Origin: RI-153 sp963752935
Lineage (GTDB): Bacteria; Chloroflexota; Anaerolineae; Caldilineales; Caldilineaceae
NCBI GenBank assembly: GCA_963752935.1
Contig: CAVWAL010000014.1
Coordinates: 186,001 to 250,000 of the forward strand
DNA length: 64,000 bases
Direction of reading: 5' to 3'
The notes beneath the pieces are model-generated. The model did not search any database, had not been told where the DNA came from, and was given only the letters and a program-made list of their open reading frames with translations. Within the stretch, counting starts at the first letter, position 1; every line of letters starts with the position of its first letter. Positions 26,109 to 34,178 of this stretch are shown piece after piece. Position numbers and translations under genes: made by a program.

Positions 26109-27461
26109 TTACTCGATCGGCCAGTAGACCGAGAGCTTCATGCTCTTAGGATCGGCGGGATCAAAGTCCTGATCGTAGCACTCGAAGTCCGGAGCATCGG
26201 CGTGTGTGGTTCCAGAAGCCGGTTGCCATTCCTCCGTAATGTAGCGGTAGGTCTCGCCCAGAGTCCCCAGCGTGCAGGGAAAGACGGCATACCGCTGCGC
26301 CGGCACCGTTTTGCTCATCATGCCGCTGGGAAGCTCGGTCACCTTCTCGACTTCGCCGCCTGCGATGTACCACGGTTCCTGGTCATTGGGCATGGCGAAG
26401 CACAGACCGTAGGCCGGGCCGTGCAGATGCGGGATCTCCTCAGCGCGAGCATTGAACTCATCCCACACGGCGCCGATCTCATTGTTCTGATCGCCGTTCT
26501 CATAGGGCGAACTGCTGATGAAGCCGGTGAAGGGCAGGCCCACCACAGTAAAGGCGGGTTTGTTCACAATCTTGGGTTCCATAGTCTCTGTTTCCTTTGG
26601 GTGAACTCTTGTAGACACTACCGATTGCACAGGGAGTTGGATCTCCGTCACAAAACTCTCCGTATCGCTGCCGCCCTCAAAGCCTTGCCAGAAGACTTCG
26701 CGGCTCAGTGCGCCGCTCAGTGCGCCGCTCACTGCGCCGCCACGGTAGCCATTGGCCTGGGTCCACGCCGTCAAGGCATGGTAGGCGCCCGATAGTTGGC
26801 CGTGACCGCCCTGGTGGACAACACAGGCCGCGTGTTCGATCCCCGCTAACTCGTGCACGATCACGCGTCCCCGGCTGCGCTGTCGCTTGTCCAGCGCAAC
26901 CACCACCTCGACGTCCGCGCCCCGCTCCAGATACTCAGGGTCGTAGTAGAGGGCCGTAAAGGGATGCAACGGATCGGGCGACACCTGCCAACCTGCCAGC
27001 GATCGGCGCAACTCATCGATCAGCGCCAGCAGGTCGGCGTCGTCGCTGACGGTGTCGCGTATCCCCGCCACAAGACAGGGCGGCACCTGTTTGACGAGCA
27101 CATCATAGCGGGGCTGGCGTCCTTCCTGTTCGATCAGCCGCAGCCGGGCCGCCACCTGGGCCAGGCGAAGCTGTTCGGCCCGCACCTGCTGCTCCAGTTC
27201 TGCCTGGCGCACCTGCATCAGCCGCCGCAGCTCCTCCACGCTCAGGTTCTCGTGCAGCATCCGTTCGATCTGGGTCAGCGAGAAGCCCAACTCTTTCAAC
27301 GTCAGGATGCGATTGAGCCGCGGCAACTGCTGCAACGTGTAATACCGATAGCCCGTATAGCGATCCACCCAGTCGGGTTTGAGCAGCCCCAACTCGGCGT
27401 AGTAGCGCAGCGTTTTGACCGACACCTGGGCCAACTTCGAGAACTCTCCGATCTTGAGCAT
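26109..27461 (-). CDS. MerR-family regulator with two GyrI-like effector domains
   Basis: A 450-residue regulator. The N-terminal winged helix-turn-helix is textbook MerR (MLKIGEFSKLAQVSVKTLRYYAELGLLKPDWVD, then YRYYTLQQLPRLNRI), with a coiled-coil dimer helix at about 75-115. A GyrI/BmrR-like ligand-binding domain follows to about residue 275. A second one of 160 residues starts METMEPKIVNKPAFTVVGLPFTGFI, with a GEVEKVTELPSG core. The start at 27461 is supported by AGGAG upstream. The junction before the second domain (26582) carries its own AAAGGA plus ATG, so it may also be made as a separate small protein. A palindromic MerR-type promoter directly upstream predicts autoregulation. It is probably a multidrug or lipophilic-compound sensor, by analogy with BmrR. 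Confidence 0.88.
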   Translation of the reverse strand: MLKIGEFSKLAQVSVKTLRYYAELGLLKPDWVDRYTGYRYYTLQQLPRLNRILTLKELGFSLTQIERMLHENLSVEELRRLMQVRQAELEQQVRAEQLRLAQVAARLRLIEQEGRQPRYDVLVKQVPPCLVAGIRDTVSDDADLLALIDELRRSLAGWQVSPDPLHPFTALYYDPEYLERGADVEVVVALDKRQRSRGRVIVHELAGIEHAACVVHQGGHGQLSGAYHALTAWTQANGYRGGAVSGALSGALSREVFWQGFEGGSDTESFVTEIQLPVQSVVSTRVHPKETETMEPKIVNKPAFTVVGLPFTGFISSSPYENGDQNNEIGAVWDEFNARAEEIPHLHGPAYGLCFAMPNDQEPWYIAGGEVEKVTELPSGMMSKTVPAQRYAVFPCTLGTLGETYRYITEEWQPASGTTHADAPDFECYDQDFDPADPKSMKLSVYWPIE

Positions 27462-27507
27462 TCCACCCTCTCCTGTGTTTGATCTGCCGGCCGGCACATA
27501 CACCACC

Positions 27508-27538
27508 ACTGTACACCCTCCCCCAACGGGAGAGTCAA
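27508..27538 (-). promoter_or_regulatory. MerR-type promoter with 19-bp spacer and operator dyad
   Basis: Read on the minus strand: TTGACT (27538-27533), a 19-base spacer, TACAGT (27513-27508). The spacer contains the dyad ACTCTCCC-GTTGG-GGGAGGGT (27535-27515; seven of eight positions pair). An over-long 19-base spacer with a central dyad is the hallmark of promoters that MerR-family activators untwist, and the sequence closely resembles known BmrR-type operators. It lies about 47 bases before the merR-type start codon. Confidence 0.85.
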
Positions 27539-27670
27539 CACCCAGTTTGCAGATATTGGCGCCCGAATGAAATCACTTTTTCCACCTGTTGTTTTTGAGC
27601 GTCCACCGCTGTGTGTTAAATTGAACGTTCGCTTGTGCACGCACAGACCGTTTCACCTTTGAGAGAGACC

Positions 27671-29284
27671 ATGACCCAGGAATTATCGACTGCTTCGACC
27701 CAACGACTCGACTACGAAGTCGCCCGGCGGCGCACCTTCGCCATCATCTCGCACCCGGATGCGGGCAAGACCACGCTCACCGAAAAACTGCTGCTCTACG
27801 TAGGCGCCATCGACCAGGCGGGAGCCGTGCGCGCCCGCAAAAACCAGCGTCACGCCGTCTCGGATTGGATGAGCATTGAGCAGGAACGCGGTATTTCCAT
27901 CACCTCCACCGCGCTTCAGTTCGAGTATCAGGGCTACCTCTGCAACCTGCTCGATACCCCCGGCCATCAAGATTTCAGCGAAGACACCTATCGCACGCTG
28001 ATGGCCGTGGACAGCGCCATCATGGTGCTGGACAGCGCCAAAGGCATCGAGGCGCAGACCAAAAAGCTCTTTGAAGTCTGTCGCCGCCAGAACCTGCCCA
28101 TCCTCACCTTTATCAACAAACTCGATCACCCCGGCCGCGATCCGCTGGAGTTGCTGGATGAAATCGAGAGCGTCCTTTCCATCGAACCGGTGCCCATGAA
28201 CTGGCCCATCGGCAGTGGAACCGATTTCCAGGGCGTCTATGATCTGGAGCGCCATCAGGTGCTGCGCTTTGAACGCACCGCACACGGCAGGCACCGGGCC
28301 CCGGTTACTGTGGGCAGCCTGGACGATCCACGCGTGGCGGCCATGTTGGGCGATACCCCCTACGCCCGGCTCTGTGAAGACGCCGAGCTGGTGCAGATGG
28401 CAGGCGCCTCCTTTGACCGCCAACGCTTTCTGGCCGGCCAACTGACCCCGATCTACTTTGGCAGCGCCTTGAACAACTTCGGCGTCGAACGCTTCCTGGA
28501 GGCATTGGTCGGCCTGGCGCCCGAACCGCAGCCCAGAGAGAGCAGCCAGGGGCGCATCCAGCCCACGCAAGAGGCGTTCACCGGCTTCGTCTTTAAGATC
28601 CAGGCCAACATGGATCCCAAGCACCGCGATCGCATGGCCTTTCTGCGCGTCTGTTCGGGACGATTCGAGAAGGACATGGCCGTCTATCACCCGCGGCTGG
28701 GGCGCTCCATCCGCATGAGCCGCCCGCACCGCCTCTTTGCCCAGGATCGAGAAACCGTCGAAGAAGCCTATCCCGGCGACGTGATCGGGCTGAGCAACCC
28801 CGGCCTCTTTAACATCGGCGACACCGTCTGCACCGGTCAACCCATGCAGTTCGCACCGATTCCCCGCTTTCAGCCCGAACACTTCGGCATCCTGCGCAAT
28901 ATGAAGTTGGACAAGTACAAACAGTTCAACAAGGGGGTGGAGCAGCTTCAAGAGGAAGGCGTCATTCAGATTTTCTACGCGCTGGACGCCATGCGCCGCG
29001 AGCCGATCGTCGCTGCCGTGGGCCAGTTGCAGTTTGACGTGGTGGTGGCGCGCATGGAGGCCGAGTACAACGTAGAAGCCATGGTGCAGCCCACTGAGTA
29101 TACTGTAGCGCGTTGGGTGTCGGGCGATGAGAAGAAGATAGACGAGGTCAACTGGTCGTCACAGTGCCTGCGCGTGCGCGATCAGGAAGAGCGGCTGGTG
29201 GTTCTGTTTAACTCGGCCTGGCAGCTAAACTATTACATCGAACGCAACCCCGATCTGCGTTTTCTGGAGATCAACCAACTGTAG
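27671..29284 (+). CDS. prfC: Peptide chain release factor 3
   Basis: A 537-residue translational GTPase that recycles RF1/RF2 from the ribosome after peptide release. G-motifs: SHPDAGKTTLTEKL (G1), DWMSIEQERGISITS (G2), LLDTPGHQDFSEDTYRTL (G3), TFINKLDHPGRDPLELLDEIE (G4, NKLD). The RF3-specific domain follows, ending VNWSSQCLRVRDQEERLVVLFNSAWQLNYYIERNPDLRFLEI. The start at 27671 has GAGAGAG just upstream; an in-frame ATG at 27635 is unlikely. Length and motif order are canonical. It is transcribed divergently from the merR-type gene, and its last 14 bases overlap the end of the convergent gene at 29271. Confidence 0.96.
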   Translation: MTQELSTASTQRLDYEVARRRTFAIISHPDAGKTTLTEKLLLYVGAIDQAGAVRARKNQRHAVSDWMSIEQERGISITSTALQFEYQGYLCNLLDTPGHQDFSEDTYRTLMAVDSAIMVLDSAKGIEAQTKKLFEVCRRQNLPILTFINKLDHPGRDPLELLDEIESVLSIEPVPMNWPIGSGTDFQGVYDLERHQVLRFERTAHGRHRAPVTVGSLDDPRVAAMLGDTPYARLCEDAELVQMAGASFDRQRFLAGQLTPIYFGSALNNFGVERFLEALVGLAPEPQPRESSQGRIQPTQEAFTGFVFKIQANMDPKHRDRMAFLRVCSGRFEKDMAVYHPRLGRSIRMSRPHRLFAQDRETVEEAYPGDVIGLSNPGLFNIGDTVCTGQPMQFAPIPRFQPEHFGILRNMKLDKYKQFNKGVEQLQEEGVIQIFYALDAMRREPIVAAVGQLQFDVVVARMEAEYNVEAMVQPTEYTVARWVSGDEKKIDEVNWSSQCLRVRDQEERLVVLFNSAWQLNYYIERNPDLRFLEINQL

Positions 29285-29888
29285 CGCCTTTTTGCGCACA
29301 GTCGGTCAACCGTTTGACGAGCAATCGCATCTGGCCATGGATGCGCAAACTCATGCTGATGGCGATGGCGAGCGCATAGGCCCCGGCCAGGCCGATCGCC
29401 AGCTTCACCATCCCCAGCAATTCGTCGGCGTCGGCCGCAGCGGTCAGGGCGTAGCGTTGCAAGAGCATATAGGTGATGACGGCCAGGGCGACGAAGCCGA
29501 TCACGGTGCGTGCCATGTTGGATAGCGGGGTGCGCGCCACAATCGTTAGCACGCTCTGCTTGCCATAGGGCCACAACTCACCCTCAATCACCATCGGCAG
29601 CGTCTCGTGCCCAATCGGGCCGGCCAGGTGAAAGAAGTTGCCGTCGACCACGCCCACATAGTGTTGCGTGTCCTGATAGAGCACGTGCGGCCTTCTGTAC
29701 GTCCAGCGCCTGCCGCCGTCGAGCGACCAGTCGCCGTCGATGTGTGCGGCCAGCCCCCGCTGTGCCGTCTCAAAGGAGACGGGCAACACCACGCGCTTTC
29801 GGTAGGGCAAAGGCAACAATTGGCGCAGGTGCAGCCAGATGCTTTCCTGATACTCCTCGATACCCCCGTCGGCTCCTCGCATGCGCAT
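29271..29888 (-). CDS. Membrane protein of unknown function
   Basis: About 205 residues. The N-terminal 120 residues are soluble and strand-rich (YRKRVVLPVSFETAQRGLAA, YVGVVDGNFFHLAGPIG, PMVIEGELWPYGKQSVLTIVA). Two transmembrane helices follow (TVIGFVALAVITYMLLQRY and VKLAIGLAGAYALAIAISMSL), then a short basic tail. I do not recognise the family. An AGGAG lies just before two close ATGs (29888 and 29882); the second has better spacing. The stop overlaps the end of prfC by 14 bases on the opposite strand. Composition matches the neighbours, and the two-helix end argues for a real gene. Confidence 0.65.
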   Translation of the reverse strand: MRMRGADGGIEEYQESIWLHLRQLLPLPYRKRVVLPVSFETAQRGLAAHIDGDWSLDGGRRWTYRRPHVLYQDTQHYVGVVDGNFFHLAGPIGHETLPMVIEGELWPYGKQSVLTIVARTPLSNMARTVIGFVALAVITYMLLQRYALTAAADADELLGMVKLAIGLAGAYALAIAISMSLRIHGQMRLLVKRLTDCAQKGATVG

Positions 29889-30295
29889 CTTCTCCTGTTT
29901 GTGCGGTTCCTCTGGAGGGCAGCGTCGGCGCACGAGAACTCTCTCATTACGCCCAGGTCACGCTACCAGCGTGACGGATCACCCCAACGAGACTGCGCAC
30001 CCGCCGTCGAATTCGGTGGGCTTCGCTATGCCCCACACAGGGGCCGGGCGCGACAAAGAGGGGCGACCTGGCAGGGGAACGATGTAATGGTCTGTCGCAC
30101 GTTGGCCTGGAATGTTCGCTACCATAGCAGAATGCGGGGATGGATGCAAACGACGTTCACACCTCTCGGCACTTCTAAATTTAGTTCGACCAGAGAGACT
30201 AGCGCCGGAGAAGGCCGACTTCGGGTGGCTCTTGCAGCACGAAAGCCAGATCGGCGTTTGAGGCGATATGATGTTGAACGGGGGTTTGGAACCCC

Positions 30296-30514
30296 CATAG
30301 GCGTTAAGATAAGCTCCGTTCGAGCAAGTGCCGGGGTCTTCCCTCCTGGCGTCACGTCCAGAAGGGAAGAGCCACAGAGAACACAAAGAACACATAGATA
30401 AGGACGTTGCCATCTTCTTCTTTGCGTTCTTTGTGTTCTTTGTGGCCAATTCTCTTGCCTGCACACGAGGATGTGGGGGCGTGGGGCATAGAGCCTTAAC
30501 TTAACGCCTATGTG
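30296..30514. mobile_element. MITE-like element with ~20-bp terminal inverted repeats
   Basis: CATAGGCGTTAAG at 30296-30308 is matched exactly in inverse at 30499-30512, and the similarity continues inward (ATAAGCTC versus TTAAGGCTC). The interior (about 190 bases) encodes nothing and contains the hairpin at 30371-30446. No target-site duplication is evident, so this stays a candidate. Confidence 0.45.
30371..30446. repeat. Hairpin with ACAAAGAACACA-type arms
   Basis: GCCACAGAGAACACAAAGAACACA (30371-30394) pairs with 30423-30446 at 22 of 24 positions around a 28-base loop. The arms are strand-asymmetric (A-rich and T-rich), unlike the GC-rich surroundings. Confidence 0.75.
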
Positions 30515-30735
30515 GGAACCTCTCCCCAGCCCTCCACCGCAAGCGGCTAACCTTTGCCCACAAGTCCCCAGTCGGCACAGGCCTGAACAAACAGCGGCCG
30601 ATTTGGGTTGTACGTCTGGGATACTTCTTCGTGATGTGGGGCCGGTTGACGGGGCATGAGGGGGATGGGGGCGATCTCGACGATTGTCGCAAGATCTCGC
30701 GTCCCATCCCCCTCGTGCCCGTACCAATCGGGTCA
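30513..30735. repeat. Dispersed palindromic element, locus B (reverse orientation)
   Basis: 30566-30650 is the reverse complement of the locus-A right flank (around 14803-14875) at roughly 80% identity, including CACGAAGAAGTATCCC and CAGGCCTGTGCCG. One palindromic unit follows (GGGGCATGAGGGGGATGGG ... CCCATCCCCCTCGTGCCC), then the boundary TACCAATCGGG. It has a single unit rather than five. Confidence 0.85.
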
Positions 30736-30763
30736 AAAAGACCGCCTGGGGGCTAAGCGACGT

Positions 30764-31189
30764 CTATCGGCGCACGAGTGGCCGTCCGTCGCTGCCTTCG
30801 GGTCTGTCCAAGTGCGGTCTACGGTCGTCCTCGACACGCTCGGGCCTGACGTTCGTCTTGGTGAACATGGCCGCGCCGATTTCGAGCAGACCGAAGAGGA
30901 CGTGCGGCCACCAGATGAGGGCGGCAAAGCCGAAGATCCAGGGCGACACGGTGAGCAGCAGGCCGCTCAGGCCATCCAGTATGAGGTGTGTGGAGAACGG
31001 GATCAGGTTGACGATGCTGACTTCGTACGCGGTGATCAGGCTGTATAGGATCAAGGCGATGCCCAAAATCACCGGAACCCACATGGCCGCACCTGCATCG
31101 GAGAACCCCAAGATCCAGGGGGCGGCAATCAGCAGGATTCCCATGAGATAGTCCAGGTATCCGTGTACTCGGGTTGGTATGAATCGCAT
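30764..31189 (-). CDS. SPW-repeat membrane protein
   Basis: A 141-residue protein with four transmembrane helices arranged as two SPW repeats: LDYLMGILLIAAPWILGFSD and LDGLSGLLLTVSPWIFGFA, each followed by a second helix (VPVILGIALILYSLITAYE; WWPHVLFGLLEIGAAMF). The C-terminal 35 residues are hydrophilic and charged (RPERVEDDRRPHLDRPEG). Family function is not known. AAAGGA lies seven bases before ATG. Confidence 0.9.
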   Translation of the reverse strand: MRFIPTRVHGYLDYLMGILLIAAPWILGFSDAGAAMWVPVILGIALILYSLITAYEVSIVNLIPFSTHLILDGLSGLLLTVSPWIFGFAALIWWPHVLFGLLEIGAAMFTKTNVRPERVEDDRRPHLDRPEGSDGRPLVRR

Positions 31190-31280
31190 ATCTGTTTCCT
31201 TTCGAACTCGAAAGCCGTTTCACTTGGAAAGCGGGCGTTTTGCGGCGAGCAACGCCGCTGCTTTGCCCGGTTGCTCCACA

Positions 31281-32636
31281 TTAAATCCCGGTTGGGTAGG
31301 TTTCGGGAACCTCCGTATCCTCCCAGGCCGGCACAGGATCGAGCGGGATCAGGGCATCCGTCTGATCGAAGTGGATCACGCTGTCGAACTGGCGGCTTAA
31401 GCGGGCGTGGAAGTAGTGGCTGACGCGTTCGGTCTGCGGACGGTAGATGACGCCGATGGCGCGCTCGAGCCTGGCCCGGCGCAGATCCTGGTCGACTGCC
31501 GGATCGTGTAGATGAAGATGGAAGGCCGGCGCCTCTACCTGGTGGAAGAGCGCTTCATAGCTTTCGGCGAGGGCAGGGCGCACCTGTTTGCGCTCGACAG
31601 GCTCGCCCCAATCCGATGCCGCCGCCACCGTGCCCGTATAGGTGGTAAAGCCGATGCTGTAGGATCGGTTGCCGAACTCCTCTCTGACCAACTGACCCAG
31701 GTTCAACTCTCCGCGCGTCGACATTTGCGTGTAGCGTGCATCGCCCAGATGCGAGTTGTGGGCCCAAACTACGACTTTGGGGCCGCGCGTCTGGTCGCGC
31801 ATGTGGCGGATCAAGGCCGAGAGCGTCTCGTACATATGGCGGTCGCGCAGATTCCAGGTGTTATCGCGGCCACGGAACATCTTACGGTAGTAGGCTTCGG
31901 CGTTGCGCACCAGTTGCGCATTCTGCTCGGCGTAGAACTGCTCATCCTCGGCCACAAAACCGTCGCGGCGCAGATAGCGACCGGCGTCTTCGTGCAGATC
32001 GACCAACTGTTGCATGGCTTCGTCTTCGCAGTCTTCGCTGACGCCGTAACCGGTGGCGTATCCATACTGCTGAGGGTCCTGATCAAACTGATCAAAACAA
32101 CTGTAGCGGTAGCGAGCCTGCCTGGCCGCATCTGGATCTACTTTGTCCAGATAGGTAATGACGGCGTCCATCGAGGTGTAGAGGCTGTACAGATCGAGCC
32201 CATAGAAGCCCACCCGATTGGGGAGGGCACGATCTGCGTTGAAGCTGTGCAGCCAATCCACAAACGCCTCCACATCGGCGTTGCGCCACATCCACAGGGG
32301 GAAGCGTTCGAAATCACCCAACGCCTGCGCCGCGGACCCGTCATCGCTGCGATGTTGCACATAGCGGTTGATGCGGTAGGCGTCGGGCCAGTCCGCTTCA
32401 ACCGCCACTGCGTTAAATCCTTTTTGCTCGATCAACTGCTGGGTAATTTCAGCACGCGCTCGATAGAACTGGTGGGTCCCATGTGACGCTTCGCCGATCA
32501 AGACAACCGACGCATCACCCACCCGATCGAGGAGTGGTGCAAAGTGGCTCTGCGCCGTAGACGCCGAGAGCGAGTCTGCGCTCTCGTTGAGGGTGCTGAT
32601 TAATCGGCCATCATTGTCTTCTATCCGTTCACTCAT
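31281..32636 (-). CDS. Erythromycin esterase-like hydrolase
   Basis: A 451-residue enzyme of the erythromycin-esterase family. It shows the conserved blocks VVLIGEASHGTHQFYRARAEITQQLI (catalytic Glu/His region), NAVAVEADWPDAYRINRYV, GFYGLDLYSLYTSMDAVI and KVVVWAHNSHLGDARYTQM. The family includes macrolide ring esterases, but most chromosomal members are uncharacterised hydrolases, so resistance should not be assumed. I used the start at 32636 (GGAG eight bases ahead) rather than the longer frame to 32681. It is a single gene, transcribed away from the sugar isomerase. Confidence 0.88.
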   Translation of the reverse strand: MSERIEDNDGRLISTLNESADSLSASTAQSHFAPLLDRVGDASVVLIGEASHGTHQFYRARAEITQQLIEQKGFNAVAVEADWPDAYRINRYVQHRSDDGSAAQALGDFERFPLWMWRNADVEAFVDWLHSFNADRALPNRVGFYGLDLYSLYTSMDAVITYLDKVDPDAARQARYRYSCFDQFDQDPQQYGYATGYGVSEDCEDEAMQQLVDLHEDAGRYLRRDGFVAEDEQFYAEQNAQLVRNAEAYYRKMFRGRDNTWNLRDRHMYETLSALIRHMRDQTRGPKVVVWAHNSHLGDARYTQMSTRGELNLGQLVREEFGNRSYSIGFTTYTGTVAAASDWGEPVERKQVRPALAESYEALFHQVEAPAFHLHLHDPAVDQDLRRARLERAIGVIYRPQTERVSHYFHARLSRQFDSVIHFDQTDALIPLDPVPAWEDTEVPETYPTGI

Positions 32637-33009
32637 GGTTTCACTCCACGCAATTGGCAGATGACAAAGAAAGGCCGCCACCTGATCCCGGTCGAAGTGC
32701 GATCATCGTAGCGGATGAAACCCTCGAAGAAAATATGCCCGAATATAAGAATGGTCCTCAATTGTGGATATATTACTCATCTCGTGGCGCAGAAGGCTGG
32801 TATGATTGAGGTGTGAAACGCTGCGTGGCGACCTGTTTGGATCTGGGCCGGTGTGCTGCAGCGGACGCTGAACGATCCGGCCAATGCCGTTACGCCACGC
32901 GAGGAGCAAGCACCCCTGAGCGCGGGTCCATGCGGAACCGGCGGCAGGTATTTGAATGGTGAACCCCTTACCTTAACAACACTGAGTTTCTACATAAGGA
33001 GACGAGACG
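32637..33009. other. Divergent intergenic region
   Basis: 373 bases. An AT-rich block at 32730-32790 (AATATG, TATAAG, GGATATATTAC) probably contains the promoters for the esterase-like gene and perhaps the isomerase. The part from 32800 to 32990 has no recognisable feature. Confidence 0.4.
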
Positions 33010-33837
33010 ATGACACAGCTTGGATTGGGGACGTACGCCTACGCCTGGGCGATTGGGGTGCCGGGGTACGATGTGGAGAGGCCGATGGACGCGTCGGCCT
33101 TTGTGCGGCGGGCGGCTGAACTGGAATTGAAGCTTGTGCAGATCGCAGACAACCTGCCGTTGCACAGACTCTCGCCCTCGGCGTTGCGGGTGCTGGTGGA
33201 GGAAGCCGGCCGTCTGGGAATTGCCATCGAAGTGGGCACGCGCGGCATTGCGCCGGATCATCTGCGCCGCTACTTACAGATCGCCCAATTCTGTGGGTCA
33301 CCCATTTTGCGCGTAGTCATTGACACGGCGACGCAGCGGCCGCGGTTTGAGGAAGTGATCGACATCCTGCGCGGCATTGTGCCGGAATTTGAAGCGGCGG
33401 ACGTGACGCTGGCCATCGAAAACCATGACCGCTTCAAGGCGCAGCGCTTTGTCGACATCCTCGATGCGGTGCAGAGCGAGCATCTTGGCATCTGCCTGGA
33501 CACGGTCAACTCGTTCGGCTCGCTGGAAGGACCCGACATCGTGATCGACACGTTGGGGCCGCACGTCGTCAATCTGCACGTCAAGGACTTTGAGATCCAC
33601 CGCGTCGAGCACAACATGGGGTTTGTGATAGGCGGTGCGCCCGCCGGTCAGGGCATGTTGGATATTCCTCTCTTGCTGGACAGGCTGCGCCGCTTTGGCC
33701 GGCGCTTCAACGCCATCCTCGAACTGTGGCCGGCGCCCGAGGCGACCATGGCCGAGACCATCGCCAAAGAAGACGCCTGGGCGCGCCAGAGCGTGCGCTA
33801 TCTGCGCGGTGAGCTTTCGTCTGGCCTGGAGGGGTAA
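33010..33837 (+). CDS. Sugar phosphate isomerase/epimerase (xylose isomerase-like TIM barrel)
   Basis: A 275-residue TIM-barrel protein of the AP-endonuclease-2/xylose-isomerase superfamily. Metal-site blocks are LAIENHDRFKA (Glu in strand 5), LGICLDTVNSFG (Asp), VVNLHVKDFEIHR (His/Asp) and ILELWP (Glu), with an early IAIEVGTRGIAPDHLRRYL. It would isomerise or epimerise a sugar or sugar-acid derivative. It starts at ATG 33010 with AGGAG eight bases before. It stands alone; the substrate cannot be inferred. Confidence 0.88.
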   Translation: MTQLGLGTYAYAWAIGVPGYDVERPMDASAFVRRAAELELKLVQIADNLPLHRLSPSALRVLVEEAGRLGIAIEVGTRGIAPDHLRRYLQIAQFCGSPILRVVIDTATQRPRFEEVIDILRGIVPEFEAADVTLAIENHDRFKAQRFVDILDAVQSEHLGICLDTVNSFGSLEGPDIVIDTLGPHVVNLHVKDFEIHRVEHNMGFVIGGAPAGQGMLDIPLLLDRLRRFGRRFNAILELWPAPEATMAETIAKEDAWARQSVRYLRGELSSGLEG

Positions 33838-34178
33838 GAGGCGGCAAGGATTCGATCACTAAGATTCAGTCCAACTCGGGGTAATCGCCCTCTGATGCGG
33901 GTCCAGGCGGGTGCAGCCGCCTACGGTATGTGGTGTGTAAGTCCTTCATAAGGTTCGGCAAGCTGCTCAAATGTCTTTTCGTAAGGTAAATTGACTGACA
34001 CTACGCCTTATGTCTTACTTCCCCACGTATATATTGCGTAGGGAGTTGACAAGGCACCCTTCGTATTTTCGCTTTCCCTGCGTCGCACTTTAACTGAGTA
34101 GCATCGACTTAGCAAGGCTGCCAGGTGAACTTTACGTTACACGCACCTGATGACGGCCCGGGGAAGGAAAGAATCATC
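33838..34178 (+). other. AT-richer leader of the redox fusion gene
   Basis: 340 bases with no gene. A TTGACA hexamer at 34046-34051 is a possible -35, but its -10 partner is poor. The GC content is visibly lower than in flanking genes and stays lower through the first 400 bases of the fusion gene. Confidence 0.4.

Larger units (their letters stand above)
29934..30763. other. Long intergenic region built of repeats
   Basis: There are no convincing genes in about 830 bases. It holds a short CACGCTACCAGCGTG hairpin (about 29956), a candidate element with terminal inverted repeats (30296-30514) enclosing a 24-bp-stem hairpin, and locus B of the dispersed palindromic element (30513-30735). Long open frames here are composition shadows. 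Confidence 0.7.

Noticed and set aside
29607..30401. 264-codon plus-strand frame
   Set aside because: It runs through antisense of the membrane protein gene and then through repeats, with no domain features or ribosome site.
31281..32636. Antibiotic-resistance gene
   Set aside because: Erythromycin-esterase family membership alone does not show macrolide resistance; most chromosomal members are uncharacterised.
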